From NCBI GenBank assembly GCA_934101425.1, contig CAKOQQ010000001.1, forward strand, positions 124,001-188,000: a stretch of 64,000 bases of DNA. Reading direction: 5' to 3'. The notes under the pieces were generated by a model. That model was not told the DNA's origin and did not search any database. It worked only from the letters and a program-made list of their open reading frames with translations. The translations under genes were made by a program, and so were the position numbers. Positions 36,857-46,585 of the stretch are shown in pieces. Numbering within the stretch: the stretch's first letter is position 1; each line of letters begins with the position of its first letter. This DNA is from an uncultured Bacilli bacterium (lineage in GTDB: Bacteria > Bacillota_I > Bacilli_A > RF39 > UBA660).

Positions 36857-38176
36857 ATGAAAGAAACATATAATTATTTAAGATCTAAAGTAAAAGATAC
36901 TACAGTAGTAGTTGGGGTATCTGGTGGGCCTGATTCTATGTGCTTATTATATATCTTAAATAAATTAAAAAATGAACTTAATATAAAAATAGTAGTTTGT
37001 AGTGTTAATCATAATACAGGTAGAAAAGGTCAAAAAGAAGAATATGATTATGTAGAGAAATATAGTAAGGAAAATGATTTAATATTTGAAGGCCTTACAA
37101 TTGAAAATTATGGTGATGATAATTTTCATAATGAAGCTAGAACTATCAGATATAATTTCTTTTCTCGTATGATGGACAAGTATCATGCAAAATATATGAT
37201 GACTGCTCATCATGCAGATGATCTTATGGAAACTATTTTAATGCGTATTGTTCGTGGTTCTACCTTAAGAGGTTATGCTGGCTTTGTTCGTGAATTTTCT
37301 TTAGATGGTTATGTAGTTTTAAGACCATTACTTCCATATACTAAAGATGAAATAAAATCTTATGCTGATTTAAATAATATTACTTATTTTATTGATAGTT
37401 CTAATGAAAAAACTGTATATACAAGAAATAGATATCGTAAATATATTCTACCGGAATTAAAAAAAGAAGATGCTATGGTTCATAAAAAATTCTTAAAATA
37501 TAGTGAAACATTACTTATGTTTAATGATTATATAGATGGCATTGTAAAAGAAAAGATAGATACTATTTATAAAGATAAAATGCTTAATATAGACTTATTT
37601 AATAAAGAAGAAAAAGTAATTAAAGAAAAGATTATACAATATATATTAGAAAATATATATGATGATGATTTAATGTTAGTTAATGATCATCATACTATGC
37701 TAATAATGGACTTAATAAATTCTAGAAAAGCTAATGCATCAGTATATTTACCTAATAATATAGTTGTTACTAAAGAATATAATAAGCTATTCTTTAGTGC
37801 TAATATCTATGAAAGTAAAGATTATGAAATAGAAATAATTGATTATGTATGTTTACCTAATGGTAAAGAAATAAATAAAGTAGAAAGTGTAGAATCTGAT
37901 AGTAATTTTGTATGTCGATTAAATAGTAATGATGTATGTTTGCCTCTTCATGTTAGAAATAGACGTGAAGGAGATAAAATGATAATAAAAGGATTAAATG
38001 GTAGTAAAAAAATAAAAGATATTTTTATAAATGAAAAGATTTCTTTACGTGATAGAGATTTATGGCCAGTAGTAGTTGATAGTAAAGGAGTTATAGTTTG
38101 GTTACCAGGATTAAAAAAGTCTAAATTTGATAAACAAAAAGATGAAATATATGATATAATACTAAAGTATTCATAA
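36857..38176 (+). CDS. tilS: tRNA(Ile)-lysidine synthase
   Basis: ATG 36857 begins one base after the ung stop. The 439-residue enzyme has the PP-loop VGVSGGPDSMCLLY (about 19-32), NHNTGRKG, HHADDLMETILMR and ESCRNRYRK-like YTRNRYRKYILP, then the C-terminal RREGDKMIIKGLNGSKKIKDIF module. It attaches lysine to C34 of tRNA-Ile2 so that it reads AUA, an essential function given the high AUA use here. The tilS-ftsH order is conserved in Bacillota (hpt, often between them, is absent). Confidence 0.96.
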   Translation: MKETYNYLRSKVKDTTVVVGVSGGPDSMCLLYILNKLKNELNIKIVVCSVNHNTGRKGQKEEYDYVEKYSKENDLIFEGLTIENYGDDNFHNEARTIRYNFFSRMMDKYHAKYMMTAHHADDLMETILMRIVRGSTLRGYAGFVREFSLDGYVVLRPLLPYTKDEIKSYADLNNITYFIDSSNEKTVYTRNRYRKYILPELKKEDAMVHKKFLKYSETLLMFNDYIDGIVKEKIDTIYKDKMLNIDLFNKEEKVIKEKIIQYILENIYDDDLMLVNDHHTMLIMDLINSRKANASVYLPNNIVVTKEYNKLFFSANIYESKDYEIEIIDYVCLPNGKEINKVESVESDSNFVCRLNSNDVCLPLHVRNRREGDKMIIKGLNGSKKIKDIFINEKISLRDRDLWPVVVDSKGVIVWLPGLKKSKFDKQKDEIYDIILKYS

Positions 38177-38185
38177 GGAGGAAAT

Positions 38186-40177
38186 ATGAAAAAGAAAAAT
38201 GTAAGAGTTAATTTGATGTCATATATCTTTTTATTCTTAGTTCTTGCAGGAGTATTATACTTTATGGATAGTTTAAATACTCGTGTTAATAGAATAGAAC
38301 TTAAAGAATTAAATAGTTATATTGATAATACTAAAATTGAAAAAATTGAAATAACTCCAAATGATAGTAAAGGAGTTTATGTTGTTAAAGGTAAATTAAA
38401 AAATTCTAAAGATAATGAATTCTTTACTATAAATTTACCTAAAGAAAATTCTACTATTGAAAAATTATATGGGGCTCAAGCTAAAGGAGAATTTGAGTTA
38501 GTAACTGATGTAGATCCAGGATCTAATACATTCTTATATATTTTAATCAATTTACTACCAATGGTTCTTATAATTGGTTTTGGTTTCTATTTTATAAATA
38601 AACAACTAGGTTCTTCTAAAAATTCTATGGATTTTGGTAGAAGTAGAGCTAAATTAAGTGAAAATGATCACAAAGTAACATTTGAAAATGTTGCCGGATT
38701 AGATGAAGAAAAAGAAGAAGTTGCAGAACTTATTGACTTTCTTAAAGCACCTAGTAGATTTACTAAAATGGGAGCTAGAATCCCTAAAGGTGTATTATTA
38801 GTTGGTCCTCCAGGAACAGGTAAAACATTACTTGCAAGAGCTGTAGCTGGAGAAGCAAATGTACCATTTTATTATATAAGTGGTTCTGAATTTGTTGAAT
38901 TATTTGTAGGTGTAGGTGCATCTCGTGTTAGAGACATGTTTAAACAAGCTAAACAAAGTGCTCCTTGCTTAATATTTATTGATGAAATTGATGCAGTAGG
39001 CCGTCAAAGAGGTGCTGGTCTTGGTGGAGGACACGATGAACGTGAACAAACATTAAATCAATTATTAACTGAAATGGATGGTTTTGGTGCTAATGAGGGT
39101 ATTATTGTTATAGCTGCTACAAATAGACCAGATGTACTTGATCCAGCTTTACTTAGACCAGGTAGATTTGATAGACAAATTATAGTTAATTTACCAGATG
39201 TTAAAGGTAGAGAAGAAATATTAAAAGTACATGCTAAAGGTAAAACATTTACTAAAGGTGTTAAATTATCTAATATTGCACGTAGAACAGTAGGATTTAG
39301 TGGAGCTGATTTGGAAAACTTACTAAATGAAGCTGCATTACTTGCAGTAAGAAAAGGTAAATCTGCTATTTCTATGGTAGAAATAGATGAAGCTCATGAT
39401 AGAGTTCTTATGGGACCTGCTAAGAAATCTAAAAAGTATACAGAAGATGAAAAGAGATTAGTTGCATATCATGAAGCTGGACATGCAGTACTTGGATTAA
39501 AACTTGATGGTGCTAATGATGTTCAAAAAATTACTATTATTCCAAGAGGATACGCAGGTGGTTATACTATAATGCTTCCTAAAGAAGAAAAGATAACTGC
39601 TACTAAAGAAGAATTACTTGAAAGAATTGCTGGTTTACTTGGAGGTAGAGTAGCTGAAGAATTAGTATTTAATGAAATTACAACTGGTGCTCATAATGAC
39701 TTTGAACAAGCTACTAAAATAGCTCGTTCTATGGTAACTGAATATGGTATGAGTGATTTAGGACCTATTCAATTTGAACATCAAGAATCTAGTGTTTTCT
39801 TAGGTAGAGATTATAATAAGAGTAGAAATTTTTCTAGTCAAGTTGCATATCAAATTGATGAAGAAATAAGAAAAATTATTTGTGGTGAATACGAAAGAAC
39901 TAAGAAAATATTAAAAGAAAATAGAGATTTATTAGATTTAATTGCAAATGCATTAATTGAACATGAAACAATTACTAAAGAACAAATCGATTATTTAGTA
40001 GAAAAGAAAGTAATGCCTGATAATGATCATGAAAAAGATGCTAGTGATTTTGAAGAATTATCTTATAATGATTTATCTTTAAAAGAATTAAAAGAATTAG
40101 CAAAAGATAAAAACATTAAAGGTTATACAAAAATGAATAAAGAAGAATTAATCAAAGAACTTGAAAAAGAAGATTAA
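38186..40177 (+). CDS. ftsH: ATP-dependent zinc metalloprotease FtsH with extra C-terminal Rho_N/SAP-like helix domain
   Basis: The 663-residue protein has two membrane helices (about 11-27 and 110-132) and an AAA+ domain with [27 protein letters not shown] and the second region of homology [18 protein letters not shown]. The zinc peptidase motif is HEAGH. FtsH degrades unassembled membrane proteins and regulators. The last about 40 residues ([30 protein letters not shown]) are not part of standard FtsH and match the pattern of the Rho N-terminal/SAP-type helical domain. AAGGAGG precedes the ATG. Confidence 0.97.
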   Translation: MKKKNVRVNLMSYIFLFLVLAGVLYFMDSLNTRVNRIELKELNSYIDNTKIEKIEITPNDSKGVYVVKGKLKNSKDNEFFTINLPKENSTIEKLYGAQAKGEFELVTDVDPGSNTFLYILINLLPMVLIIGFGFYFINKQLGSSKNSMDFGRSRAKLSENDHKVTFENVAGLDEEKEEVAELIDFLKAPSRFTKMGARIPKGVLLVGPPGTGKTLLARAVAGEANVPFYYISGSEFVELFVGVGASRVRDMFKQAKQSAPCLIFIDEIDAVGRQRGAGLGGGHDEREQTLNQLLTEMDGFGANEGIIVIAATNRPDVLDPALLRPGRFDRQIIVNLPDVKGREEILKVHAKGKTFTKGVKLSNIARRTVGFSGADLENLLNEAALLAVRKGKSAISMVEIDEAHDRVLMGPAKKSKKYTEDEKRLVAYHEAGHAVLGLKLDGANDVQKITIIPRGYAGGYTIMLPKEEKITATKEELLERIAGLLGGRVAEELVFNEITTGAHNDFEQATKIARSMVTEYGMSDLGPIQFEHQESSVFLGRDYNKSRNFSSQVAYQIDEEIRKIICGEYERTKKILKENRDLLDLIANALIEHETITKEQIDYLVEKKVMPDNDHEKDASDFEELSYNDLSLKELKELAKDKNIKGYTKMNKEELIKELEKED

Positions 40178-40190
40178 TTCTTTTTTTCTA

Positions 40191-40199
40191 TGGTATAAT
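40191..40199 (+). promoter_or_regulatory. Extended -10 promoter of the CotH cassette
   Basis: TGGTATAAT lies 22 bases before the CotH start codon. A weak hairpin with a T run (AAAAAGAA/TTCTTTTT, 40164-40187) ends ftsH transcription just upstream. Confidence 0.65.
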
Positions 40200-40221
40200 G
40201 TAAGAGGATAAAGAGGTTTTT

Positions 40222-42984
40222 ATGAATAATAAATGGTTTGGCATTTTATCTATTATAGGTATATATATATTTCTTATACTAATTATAATTTATACTCCAA
40301 CTATACATAAATATAGAAATAATGGAGATTTAATTATAAATGAAGTTATGGCTTCAAATAAAAATACTATAATAGATAGTTATGGAAATAAAAGTGATTA
40401 TATTGAAATATATAATGGATATGATTACGATGTGAATTTAAGTGGTTATTATTTATCAGATGATAATTTTAATACTAAAAAATGGAAATTTCCAAATGTA
40501 ACAATAAAAAGTCATGAGTATTTAATTGTATATGCATCAGGACTAGATAAATATGATACTGAATTACATACTAATTTTAAATTAGATAGTAAAGGTGAAG
40601 TAATAACATTATCTAAACCTGATGGTAAATCTATAAGTAAAATTTATTATACTAATTTATTAGATGATATTTCTTATGGATATAATGGTACTAAATATGT
40701 TTATTATTATAATGGTACTCCAGGATATAGTAATGATAGTTTATATGAAAATAAAAGTATTACTTACAGTAAAAAAGATAGTAAATTAAAAATTACTGAA
40801 TATATGAATAATAATGTTAGTGCTTTTAAAAGTGCTTCTAATAAATATTATAGTGTTATGGAATTATATAATGGATATGATACTGATATAAATTTAAGTG
40901 GTTATTATTTATCAAATAAATATGATAATAAATATAAATATATATTTCCTGATATAACAATAAAAAGTCATGAATATTTAGTAGTATATTTATCAGGATT
41001 AGATAAATATGATACTGAATTACACACTAATTTTAAATTAGATACAAAAGATAATGTATTAATATTAAGTGATAATAAAAAGAATGAAATAGATAAAATT
41101 TATATAGAAGCATTAGATAGTAATGTATCTAGTGGTTTATATAATGATAAATGGTATTATTATACAAAAAATAGTATTGGTTTAGAAAATAAAAGTGATT
41201 ATGTGACTGATATAAAAGTTACTAAAGATTTAATAGTAAATGAAGTAAGTGCTTATCCTTATGAAGCTATTGAAATAAAAAATATTAGTAATAATAAAAT
41301 AAATTTAAGTAATTATTATATAGGTGATAAAAGGAAAAGAGTTAAATTACCTAATATAACATTGAATCCTAATAGTTTTTATGTAGTATATGGTAGTGAT
41401 TATTATAGTTATAGTAATAATAAGTTATATACAGGATTTCATATAAATAATACTACTGAGAAAATATATATTTATAATGGAGAAGTAGTTATAGATACAT
41501 ATAATGTAGGTAAATTAAATAGTTATGTTAGTTCTGGTATAACTGATAATAAAAGAGTATTTTATAAAAATATTACTTTAGGTAAAGAAAATAGTAGTGT
41601 ATATTATAGTGGATATACAAATACACCAGTATTTAATATAAATGGTGGATATGTAGAAAATGGTACTAAAATTAAGTTAAGTGCTGATGGTGATATTTAT
41701 TACACATTAGATGGTACATTTCCTACTAAAAAAAGTACAAAATATACGGGTGAAATAACTATAAATAAAAATACAGTTATAAAAGCAATTGCATATAAAG
41801 ATGGTTATATAGAATCAGATGTAATATCTAGAACTTATATAGTTGGTAGACATCATGATGTAGCTTTTGTATCTATATCAGCTCCTAGTAATAATTTAAG
41901 TAGTTTACTTGTTAATTATAGGCAAGAACAAGAATATAAAGTAAGTTTTGAATTTTATCAAGAAGATGGATCTTTAGGTACTGGTTTTATAGGCGGAATT
42001 AAACTCACAGGTATGGATTCAAGAGAAAAGTCTCAAAAAAGTATGGCTATATATTTAAGAAAAAAATATGGCGTTAATAGTGTTACTTATCCATTTTTTA
42101 AGGATACTGAAACAAAAACTTATTCATCATTTACTTTAAGAAATTCTGGAGAAGATCCATTAGGAATTAGAATTCAAGATACTGTTTTAACTTATGCTTT
42201 AAAAGGCCAAATGGATATAGATATGCAAGGTTATAGACCAGTAGTTGTTTATTTAAATGGTGAATATTATGGTTTATATAATATGAGAGAAAAATTAAAT
42301 GGCGATTATATTGAGACTAATTATGGAATAAGTGATAATTTTGATTTAATTAAATATGGTACTGCAAATAAAGGTAGTACAGCTTCTTATAATAATTTAA
42401 TTAATTATATTAAAACTCATAATGTAAGAAATAAAGATGTATATGAATATTTAAAGACACAAATTGATATGCAAGAATTATGTAATTATATGATAGTAGA
42501 ATCTTATTATGGAAATACTGATATGGGAAATATAAGATATTGGAAGAGTAAAAATGGCAAATTTAGATGGATGCTTTATGATTTAGATTGGGCATTATGG
42601 AATACTAATTTACCTATTTCATATACAATAAATTATACAAAAATACCAGCGGTTACTTATTTACCTTCTACTTTCTTGATAACAAGGACTTTATATCAAA
42701 ATAGTGAATTTAGAGATTTATATTTATCTACACTAGCTTATCACATGAAAAATACATTTACCCCTACTCGTATGAGTAAAATTGTAGATGAATTAGCTAG
42801 TGAAATAGAAAATGAAATACCATATCATAATAAAAGATGGAATGTTACTACTAATTGGAAAAGTAATGTTAATTATTTTAAAACTAAATTAAATAATAGA
42901 TATTATTATGTGCTTAGAAATATTAAAAGTGAATTTAATTTAAGTGATAGTGAATATAATAAATATTTTGGTGATATAAAATGA
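40222..42984 (+). CDS. Membrane-anchored CotH-kinase protein with three lamin-tail domains
   Basis: The 920-residue protein has an N-terminal membrane segment (about 6-25), then three lamin-tail-like (LTD) beta domains (about 36-155, 185-310, 330-435). Each carries INE(V/Y)M-like starts and IYNGYDYDVNLSGYYLSD. A chitobiase C-terminal-like domain follows (YYTLDGTFPTKKSTKY, about 490-505), then a CotH kinase domain (about 545-915) with KLTGMDSREKSQKSMAIYLR, LNGEYYGLYNMREKL and FRWMLYDLDWALW. CotH in Bacillus phosphorylates spore-coat proteins; here the topology is extracellular. It heads an operon with an LTD protein, a VTC-domain protein and DUF4956. Confidence 0.92.
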   Translation: MNNKWFGILSIIGIYIFLILIIIYTPTIHKYRNNGDLIINEVMASNKNTIIDSYGNKSDYIEIYNGYDYDVNLSGYYLSDDNFNTKKWKFPNVTIKSHEYLIVYASGLDKYDTELHTNFKLDSKGEVITLSKPDGKSISKIYYTNLLDDISYGYNGTKYVYYYNGTPGYSNDSLYENKSITYSKKDSKLKITEYMNNNVSAFKSASNKYYSVMELYNGYDTDINLSGYYLSNKYDNKYKYIFPDITIKSHEYLVVYLSGLDKYDTELHTNFKLDTKDNVLILSDNKKNEIDKIYIEALDSNVSSGLYNDKWYYYTKNSIGLENKSDYVTDIKVTKDLIVNEVSAYPYEAIEIKNISNNKINLSNYYIGDKRKRVKLPNITLNPNSFYVVYGSDYYSYSNNKLYTGFHINNTTEKIYIYNGEVVIDTYNVGKLNSYVSSGITDNKRVFYKNITLGKENSSVYYSGYTNTPVFNINGGYVENGTKIKLSADGDIYYTLDGTFPTKKSTKYTGEITINKNTVIKAIAYKDGYIESDVISRTYIVGRHHDVAFVSISAPSNNLSSLLVNYRQEQEYKVSFEFYQEDGSLGTGFIGGIKLTGMDSREKSQKSMAIYLRKKYGVNSVTYPFFKDTETKTYSSFTLRNSGEDPLGIRIQDTVLTYALKGQMDIDMQGYRPVVVYLNGEYYGLYNMREKLNGDYIETNYGISDNFDLIKYGTANKGSTASYNNLINYIKTHNVRNKDVYEYLKTQIDMQELCNYMIVESYYGNTDMGNIRYWKSKNGKFRWMLYDLDWALWNTNLPISYTINYTKIPAVTYLPSTFLITRTLYQNSEFRDLYLSTLAYHMKNTFTPTRMSKIVDELASEIENEIPYHNKRWNVTTNWKSNVNYFKTKLNNRYYYVLRNIKSEFNLSDSEYNKYFGDIK

Positions 42985-43964
42985 AAAGGATTATAACTAT
43001 ATGTGTTTTATTTCTAATAGTTATATTATTAGTAACTTTTTTACCTAATTTAAGTAATGAATATGTTAAAAGTGGAAAACTTTATATTAGTGAAATAGTA
43101 TCTAGTAATAGTAGTTATTTAGATGATAATAATTTATCTTCAGATTATATTGAAATATATAATGGATATAATTATGATATTAACTTATATGGATATTATT
43201 TATCTGATAGTGAATATAAAACAAATAAATGGATGATACCTGATATAACAATAAAAAGTCATGAATATTTAGTAATTTATGCATCAGGATTAGATACTTG
43301 TAATAAGAGTTGTCACACCAATTTTAAATTATCTAGTAAAGGTGAAATAGTAACATTAACAGATGATAGTGGCAATATTATAAGTAAAGTAAAATATCCA
43401 AGCATGGATACTGATACATCTTATAGTTATGTAAAAGGTAAATATATTATTACAAAGCCTAGTCCAAATGCTAAAAATAATGAAGAAGTATATAAAGTTA
43501 GTAATAAAACTTATAACTTAAAAATAAATGAATATATGACTGATAATAAAAGTAGCCATTATGATTTATATGGTAATTACTTTAGTTGGGTTGAAATACA
43601 TAATTTAGATGATGAAGAAGTACTAATAGATAACTTATATATATCTGATGATAAAAATAATATTAGAAAATGTAAGTTACCTAGTTTCAAGATAGAGGCT
43701 AATGGATATAAAGTAATATATTTTAATAAGAATAATACTTTTGATGGTTTATATGCTAATTTTGGCTTATCTACTAATGATAAAAATATAGTTATTAGTA
43801 ATGGTAAAACAATAATAGATACTGTAGATATAGTTTTATTAAAAGAAAATGTAAGTTATGGTATCATAAATAATGAATGGAAATATTTCTTATCAAGTAC
43901 TCCAGGATATGAAAATAATACTAGTTGTGTAGATAGTTTAGGTGGTAACGATGGAAAGCTTTAA
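42981..43964 (+). CDS. Membrane-anchored protein with two lamin-tail domains
   Basis: The 327-residue protein has an N-terminal membrane helix (about 4-22) followed by two LTD domains (about 35-150 and 170-310). The first closely resembles the LTDs of the upstream CotH protein (DYIEIYNGYNYDINLYGYYLSDSEYKTNKW), so it arose by duplication of that gene's 5' part. It has no kinase domain. It overlaps CotH by four bases and the VTC gene by 14, so it is part of the same cassette. It may be a substrate or partner of the kinase; that is inference. Confidence 0.85.
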   Translation: MKRIITICVLFLIVILLVTFLPNLSNEYVKSGKLYISEIVSSNSSYLDDNNLSSDYIEIYNGYNYDINLYGYYLSDSEYKTNKWMIPDITIKSHEYLVIYASGLDTCNKSCHTNFKLSSKGEIVTLTDDSGNIISKVKYPSMDTDTSYSYVKGKYIITKPSPNAKNNEEVYKVSNKTYNLKINEYMTDNKSSHYDLYGNYFSWVEIHNLDDEEVLIDNLYISDDKNNIRKCKLPSFKIEANGYKVIYFNKNNTFDGLYANFGLSTNDKNIVISNGKTIIDTVDIVLLKENVSYGIINNEWKYFLSSTPGYENNTSCVDSLGGNDGKL

Positions 43965-44631
43965 GACATTTAGACACGAATTTAAGTATGTTATTCCATA
44001 CTCTTCTATGTTAAATTTAAGAACTAAATTTAATGAAGTATTAAATATAGATAGAGATTATAATGGATACATGGTAAGAAGTTTATATTTTGATTCTATA
44101 GAAAATAATGATTATTTTGATAAATTAGGCGGAGAAATAAATAGAAAAAAGATAAGACTTAGAATTTATGATGCTAAAAGTAATAAAGTAAAGTTAGAAA
44201 TAAAAAGTAAATATGATATACATCAAATAAAGGATTCTCTTGTCATAAGTATAGATGATGCTAGAAAGCTTATAAATGAAGACTATGAAGTATTACTTAG
44301 TTATGATAATGATGTAGCTACTAAAATTTATACAATACTAAAAAAAGGTTTATATAAACCTAAAGTTATTATTGAATATGATAGAATAGCTTACACAACA
44401 ACTACAACAACTAGAATTACATTTGATTTTAATATAAGAAGTAGTAATGATATAGATAAATTCTTTGATGATGATATAAATTATAATTATTTAATAGATA
44501 AAAAAGATGTTGTTCTAGAAGTTAAATTTGATAGGTTTTTAGAACCATATATCTCTAAAATATTATCTAGTTATGATTCGAGGTTTCAATCGGTAAGTAA
44601 ATATATGATGGGAAGGAATATTAATTTATGA
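43951..44631 (+). CDS. VTC-domain (polyphosphate polymerase-like) protein
   Basis: ATG 43951 follows GGTGG inside the preceding gene. The 226-residue soluble protein has the VTC tunnel-fold features FRHEFKYVIP, VRSLYFDSIEN, RKKIRLRIYD, KLEIKSKY and a C-terminal VVLEVKFDRFLEP with basic and acidic residues alternating in strands. The family includes the yeast Vtc4 polyphosphate polymerase and bacterial homologues regularly found with CotH and DUF4956. The product could make or transfer phosphate chains from ATP. Four-base overlap with the DUF4956 gene. Confidence 0.9.
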   Translation: MESFKTFRHEFKYVIPYSSMLNLRTKFNEVLNIDRDYNGYMVRSLYFDSIENNDYFDKLGGEINRKKIRLRIYDAKSNKVKLEIKSKYDIHQIKDSLVISIDDARKLINEDYEVLLSYDNDVATKIYTILKKGLYKPKVIIEYDRIAYTTTTTTRITFDFNIRSSNDIDKFFDDDINYNYLIDKKDVVLEVKFDRFLEPYISKILSSYDSRFQSVSKYMMGRNINL

Positions 44632-45284
44632 AAAAAGTTTTAGAAGCATTAACTGAAATGCAAGTAAAAATGCCTATAGAAACAGTATTTTTAGTTTTAT
44701 TAGTAGCATTTTTAGTATCACTTATTATTTTTATAACATATAAACATACATATACAGGAGTTTTATATAATCCTAGATTTAATGTATCACTTATTATGAT
44801 TACGATGATTACAACTATAGTTATGGTAGTAATTGGTAGTAATATATCAGTATCACTTGGTATGGTAGGGGCTTTATCTATTATAAGATTTAGAACTGCT
44901 GTAAAAGATCCAAGAGATACAGCATTTATATTTTGGGGTGTTGTATCCGGATTAGCTTGTGGAACTCAAAATTATACTATAGTAATAGTTGGTTCTATGG
45001 TACTATGTGCAATCTTATTTATATTTAAAAGTATTAGTACGAGTAGTAATAAATATGTATTAGTAGTAAAAGGTGAAAATGTAGATATTAAAGATACGGA
45101 AAAAGTACTTAGTAGTAATTTAAAAGGATATGTATGTAAAGGTAAATACATAAATAATGATAATGTAGAACTTATATATGATATTAAATATGATAATGAT
45201 GATAAAATAATAAAAGAATTAAGTAAAGTAAAAGGTGTTAAAGTAATAAATATAGTTGCTAGTAATACTGATACAATGGGTTAA
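44628..45284 (+). CDS. DUF4956 membrane protein
   Basis: The 218-residue protein has four predicted membrane helices (about 18-38, 50-72, 75-95, 105-135) and the conserved motif LGMVGALSIIRFRTAVKDPRDTAFIFW, which marks DUF4956. A soluble C-terminal domain follows. The function is unknown. DUF4956 is repeatedly found beside VTC and CotH genes and may provide the membrane channel or anchor for polyphosphate-related chemistry (inference). It is the last gene of the long rightward block. Confidence 0.9.
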   Translation: MKKVLEALTEMQVKMPIETVFLVLLVAFLVSLIIFITYKHTYTGVLYNPRFNVSLIMITMITTIVMVVIGSNISVSLGMVGALSIIRFRTAVKDPRDTAFIFWGVVSGLACGTQNYTIVIVGSMVLCAILFIFKSISTSSNKYVLVVKGENVDIKDTEKVLSSNLKGYVCKGKYINNDNVELIYDIKYDNDDKIIKELSKVKGVKVINIVASNTDTMG

Positions 45285-45286
45285 AA

Positions 45287-45310
45287 AAAATACTTCAATT
45301 GAAGTATTTT
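45287..45310. terminator. Bidirectional terminator between DUF4956 and the deacetylase
   Basis: AAAATACTTC-AATT-GAAGTATTTT is a perfect hairpin flanked by A and T runs on both sides, serving the convergent genes. Confidence 0.85.
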
Positions 45311-46251
45311 TATTTATTTACCATAACACTATCATAAAATAGTGGTAATATTATATAATTATTTTTTTCTAAGTATTCAATAGCTTCTGGAAGTATTGAT
45401 AAAGTAATATTATTATAATCATGGAATAATACTACTTCAATATCTTCATTTATAGAGTTAGTGAAATTTTTCCAAGCTTCAGCTTTATTTGCTAATGCTC
45501 CACCATCCCCATCTTGTGCTGTCCAATCTACCCAACCATATCCTTTACTTCTTAGTTTAGCTATTATACTATTTTTTAAACTACCAGAAGTGGCTGATCC
45601 ACCAGGAAATCTTACAATATTAGTTTTTACGCCTGTTTTATCTTTTATTTTATTTTCTTGTAATGTTACTTGATATATAAAACTATCAGCACTACTATAT
45701 AGTCCACGGAATATAGCGTGTGAATATGTATGATTAGCAATAGTATGACCACGATCTACTATTTTTTTATACATTCCCGAACAACTTTGACTAGTATTAT
45801 CAAAACAAATATCTTTATTAAGACCTATTGTAAAAAATGTACCTTTTACATTATATTTATCTAATACATCTAAAAATTGATTAGTTAAATAATAAGGACC
45901 ATCATCAAATGTTAAGTATGCAATTTTATAAGTATTTTTACCATCTTTTATTTGTTTTTCTAATTTACTAGCTAAAGAAAATACTTCTTCTTTTAATTTA
46001 TTAGTATTTTCACTAATATTATTTAGATTATCTAGTTTTTCTTTTAATTCTTTTTGATAACTATTTTTCTCTTCTAAATAGCTAGTTTTTTCTTCTAAAG
46101 TTTTAGATAAATTATCTTTTTCTAATTTATTATTTTTATATTCTTTGTTAATGGCTATTATAAAATAAGTTGAAATAAATATTACTATAATATAAATTAC
46201 TAATAATACTATGATAAGGCTTTTTCTAGCTTTGTTTTCATTTCTTTCCAT
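45310..46251 (-). CDS. Membrane-anchored polysaccharide deacetylase
   Basis: The 313-residue protein has an N-terminal membrane helix (about 11-33), a charged coiled coil (about 38-100) and an NodB-homology domain. Metal and catalytic residues are in YLTFDDGP (about 112-119), HTYSHAIF and RFPGGSATSG. It probably de-N-acetylates peptidoglycan or a surface polysaccharide. Its start lies 43 bases inside the upstream gene without a clear ribosome-binding site, so translation may be coupled to that gene and the exact start is uncertain. Confidence 0.92.
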   Translation of the reverse strand: MERNENKARKSLIIVLLVIYIIVIFISTYFIIAINKEYKNNKLEKDNLSKTLEEKTSYLEEKNSYQKELKEKLDNLNNISENTNKLKEEVFSLASKLEKQIKDGKNTYKIAYLTFDDGPYYLTNQFLDVLDKYNVKGTFFTIGLNKDICFDNTSQSCSGMYKKIVDRGHTIANHTYSHAIFRGLYSSADSFIYQVTLQENKIKDKTGVKTNIVRFPGGSATSGSLKNSIIAKLRSKGYGWVDWTAQDGDGGALANKAEAWKNFTNSINEDIEVVLFHDYNNITLSILPEAIEYLEKNNYIILPLFYDSVMVNK

Positions 46252-46487
46252 CTATCTTGTTCCTTTATTTCACTGCTTTTTTCTTTTGTAAGTTTTTCTA
46301 AATTTTCTTCATCTATAGTATTTTCTTCACTTATTTTAATAGTTTCATTATCTACATTATTTATATTATTTTTAATATTATCTATGTTATTTTTAATACT
46401 TTTATTTTGATTATAAATATATATTAAAGTAGCAGATGATATTACTAATAATACACTTAAAACTATAATTATTACTACCTTTTTCAT
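46209..46487 (-). CDS. Small membrane protein with coiled-coil tail
   Basis: ATG 46487 follows GGAGG on the minus strand. The 92-residue protein has one membrane helix (about 3-25) and then an Asn/Lys/Glu-rich helical tail (NKSIKNNIDNIKNNINNV). I do not recognise a family. It overlaps the deacetylase by 43 bases in another frame and shares the single-helix-plus-coiled-coil plan of that protein's N-terminus, so the two may pair at the membrane. Confidence 0.65.
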   Translation of the reverse strand: MKKVVIIIVLSVLLVISSATLIYIYNQNKSIKNNIDNIKNNINNVDNETIKISEENTIDEENLEKLTKEKSSEIKEQDRWKEMKTKLEKALS

Positions 46488-46504
46488 ACATCCTCCATAC
46501 ATAC

Positions 46505-46532
46505 ATTATAGCACAAAAAAAATAATAGGCAA
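46505..46532 (-). promoter_or_regulatory. Promoter of the small membrane protein/deacetylase operon
   Basis: On the minus strand TTGCCT, a 16-bp spacer ending TGC, then TATAAT (46510-46505): extended -10. Confidence 0.7.
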
Positions 46533-46541
46533 TTTAAGAAT

Positions 46542-46569
46542 TTGACAAAAATAATTGTTGTAGTATTAT
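46542..46569 (+). promoter_or_regulatory. Promoter of the GdpP-like gene
   Basis: TTGACA (46542-46547), 16-bp spacer, TATTAT (46564-46569). Divergent from the promoter on the other strand. Confidence 0.7.
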
Positions 46570-46585
46570 GATTTTAGAGGGATTT

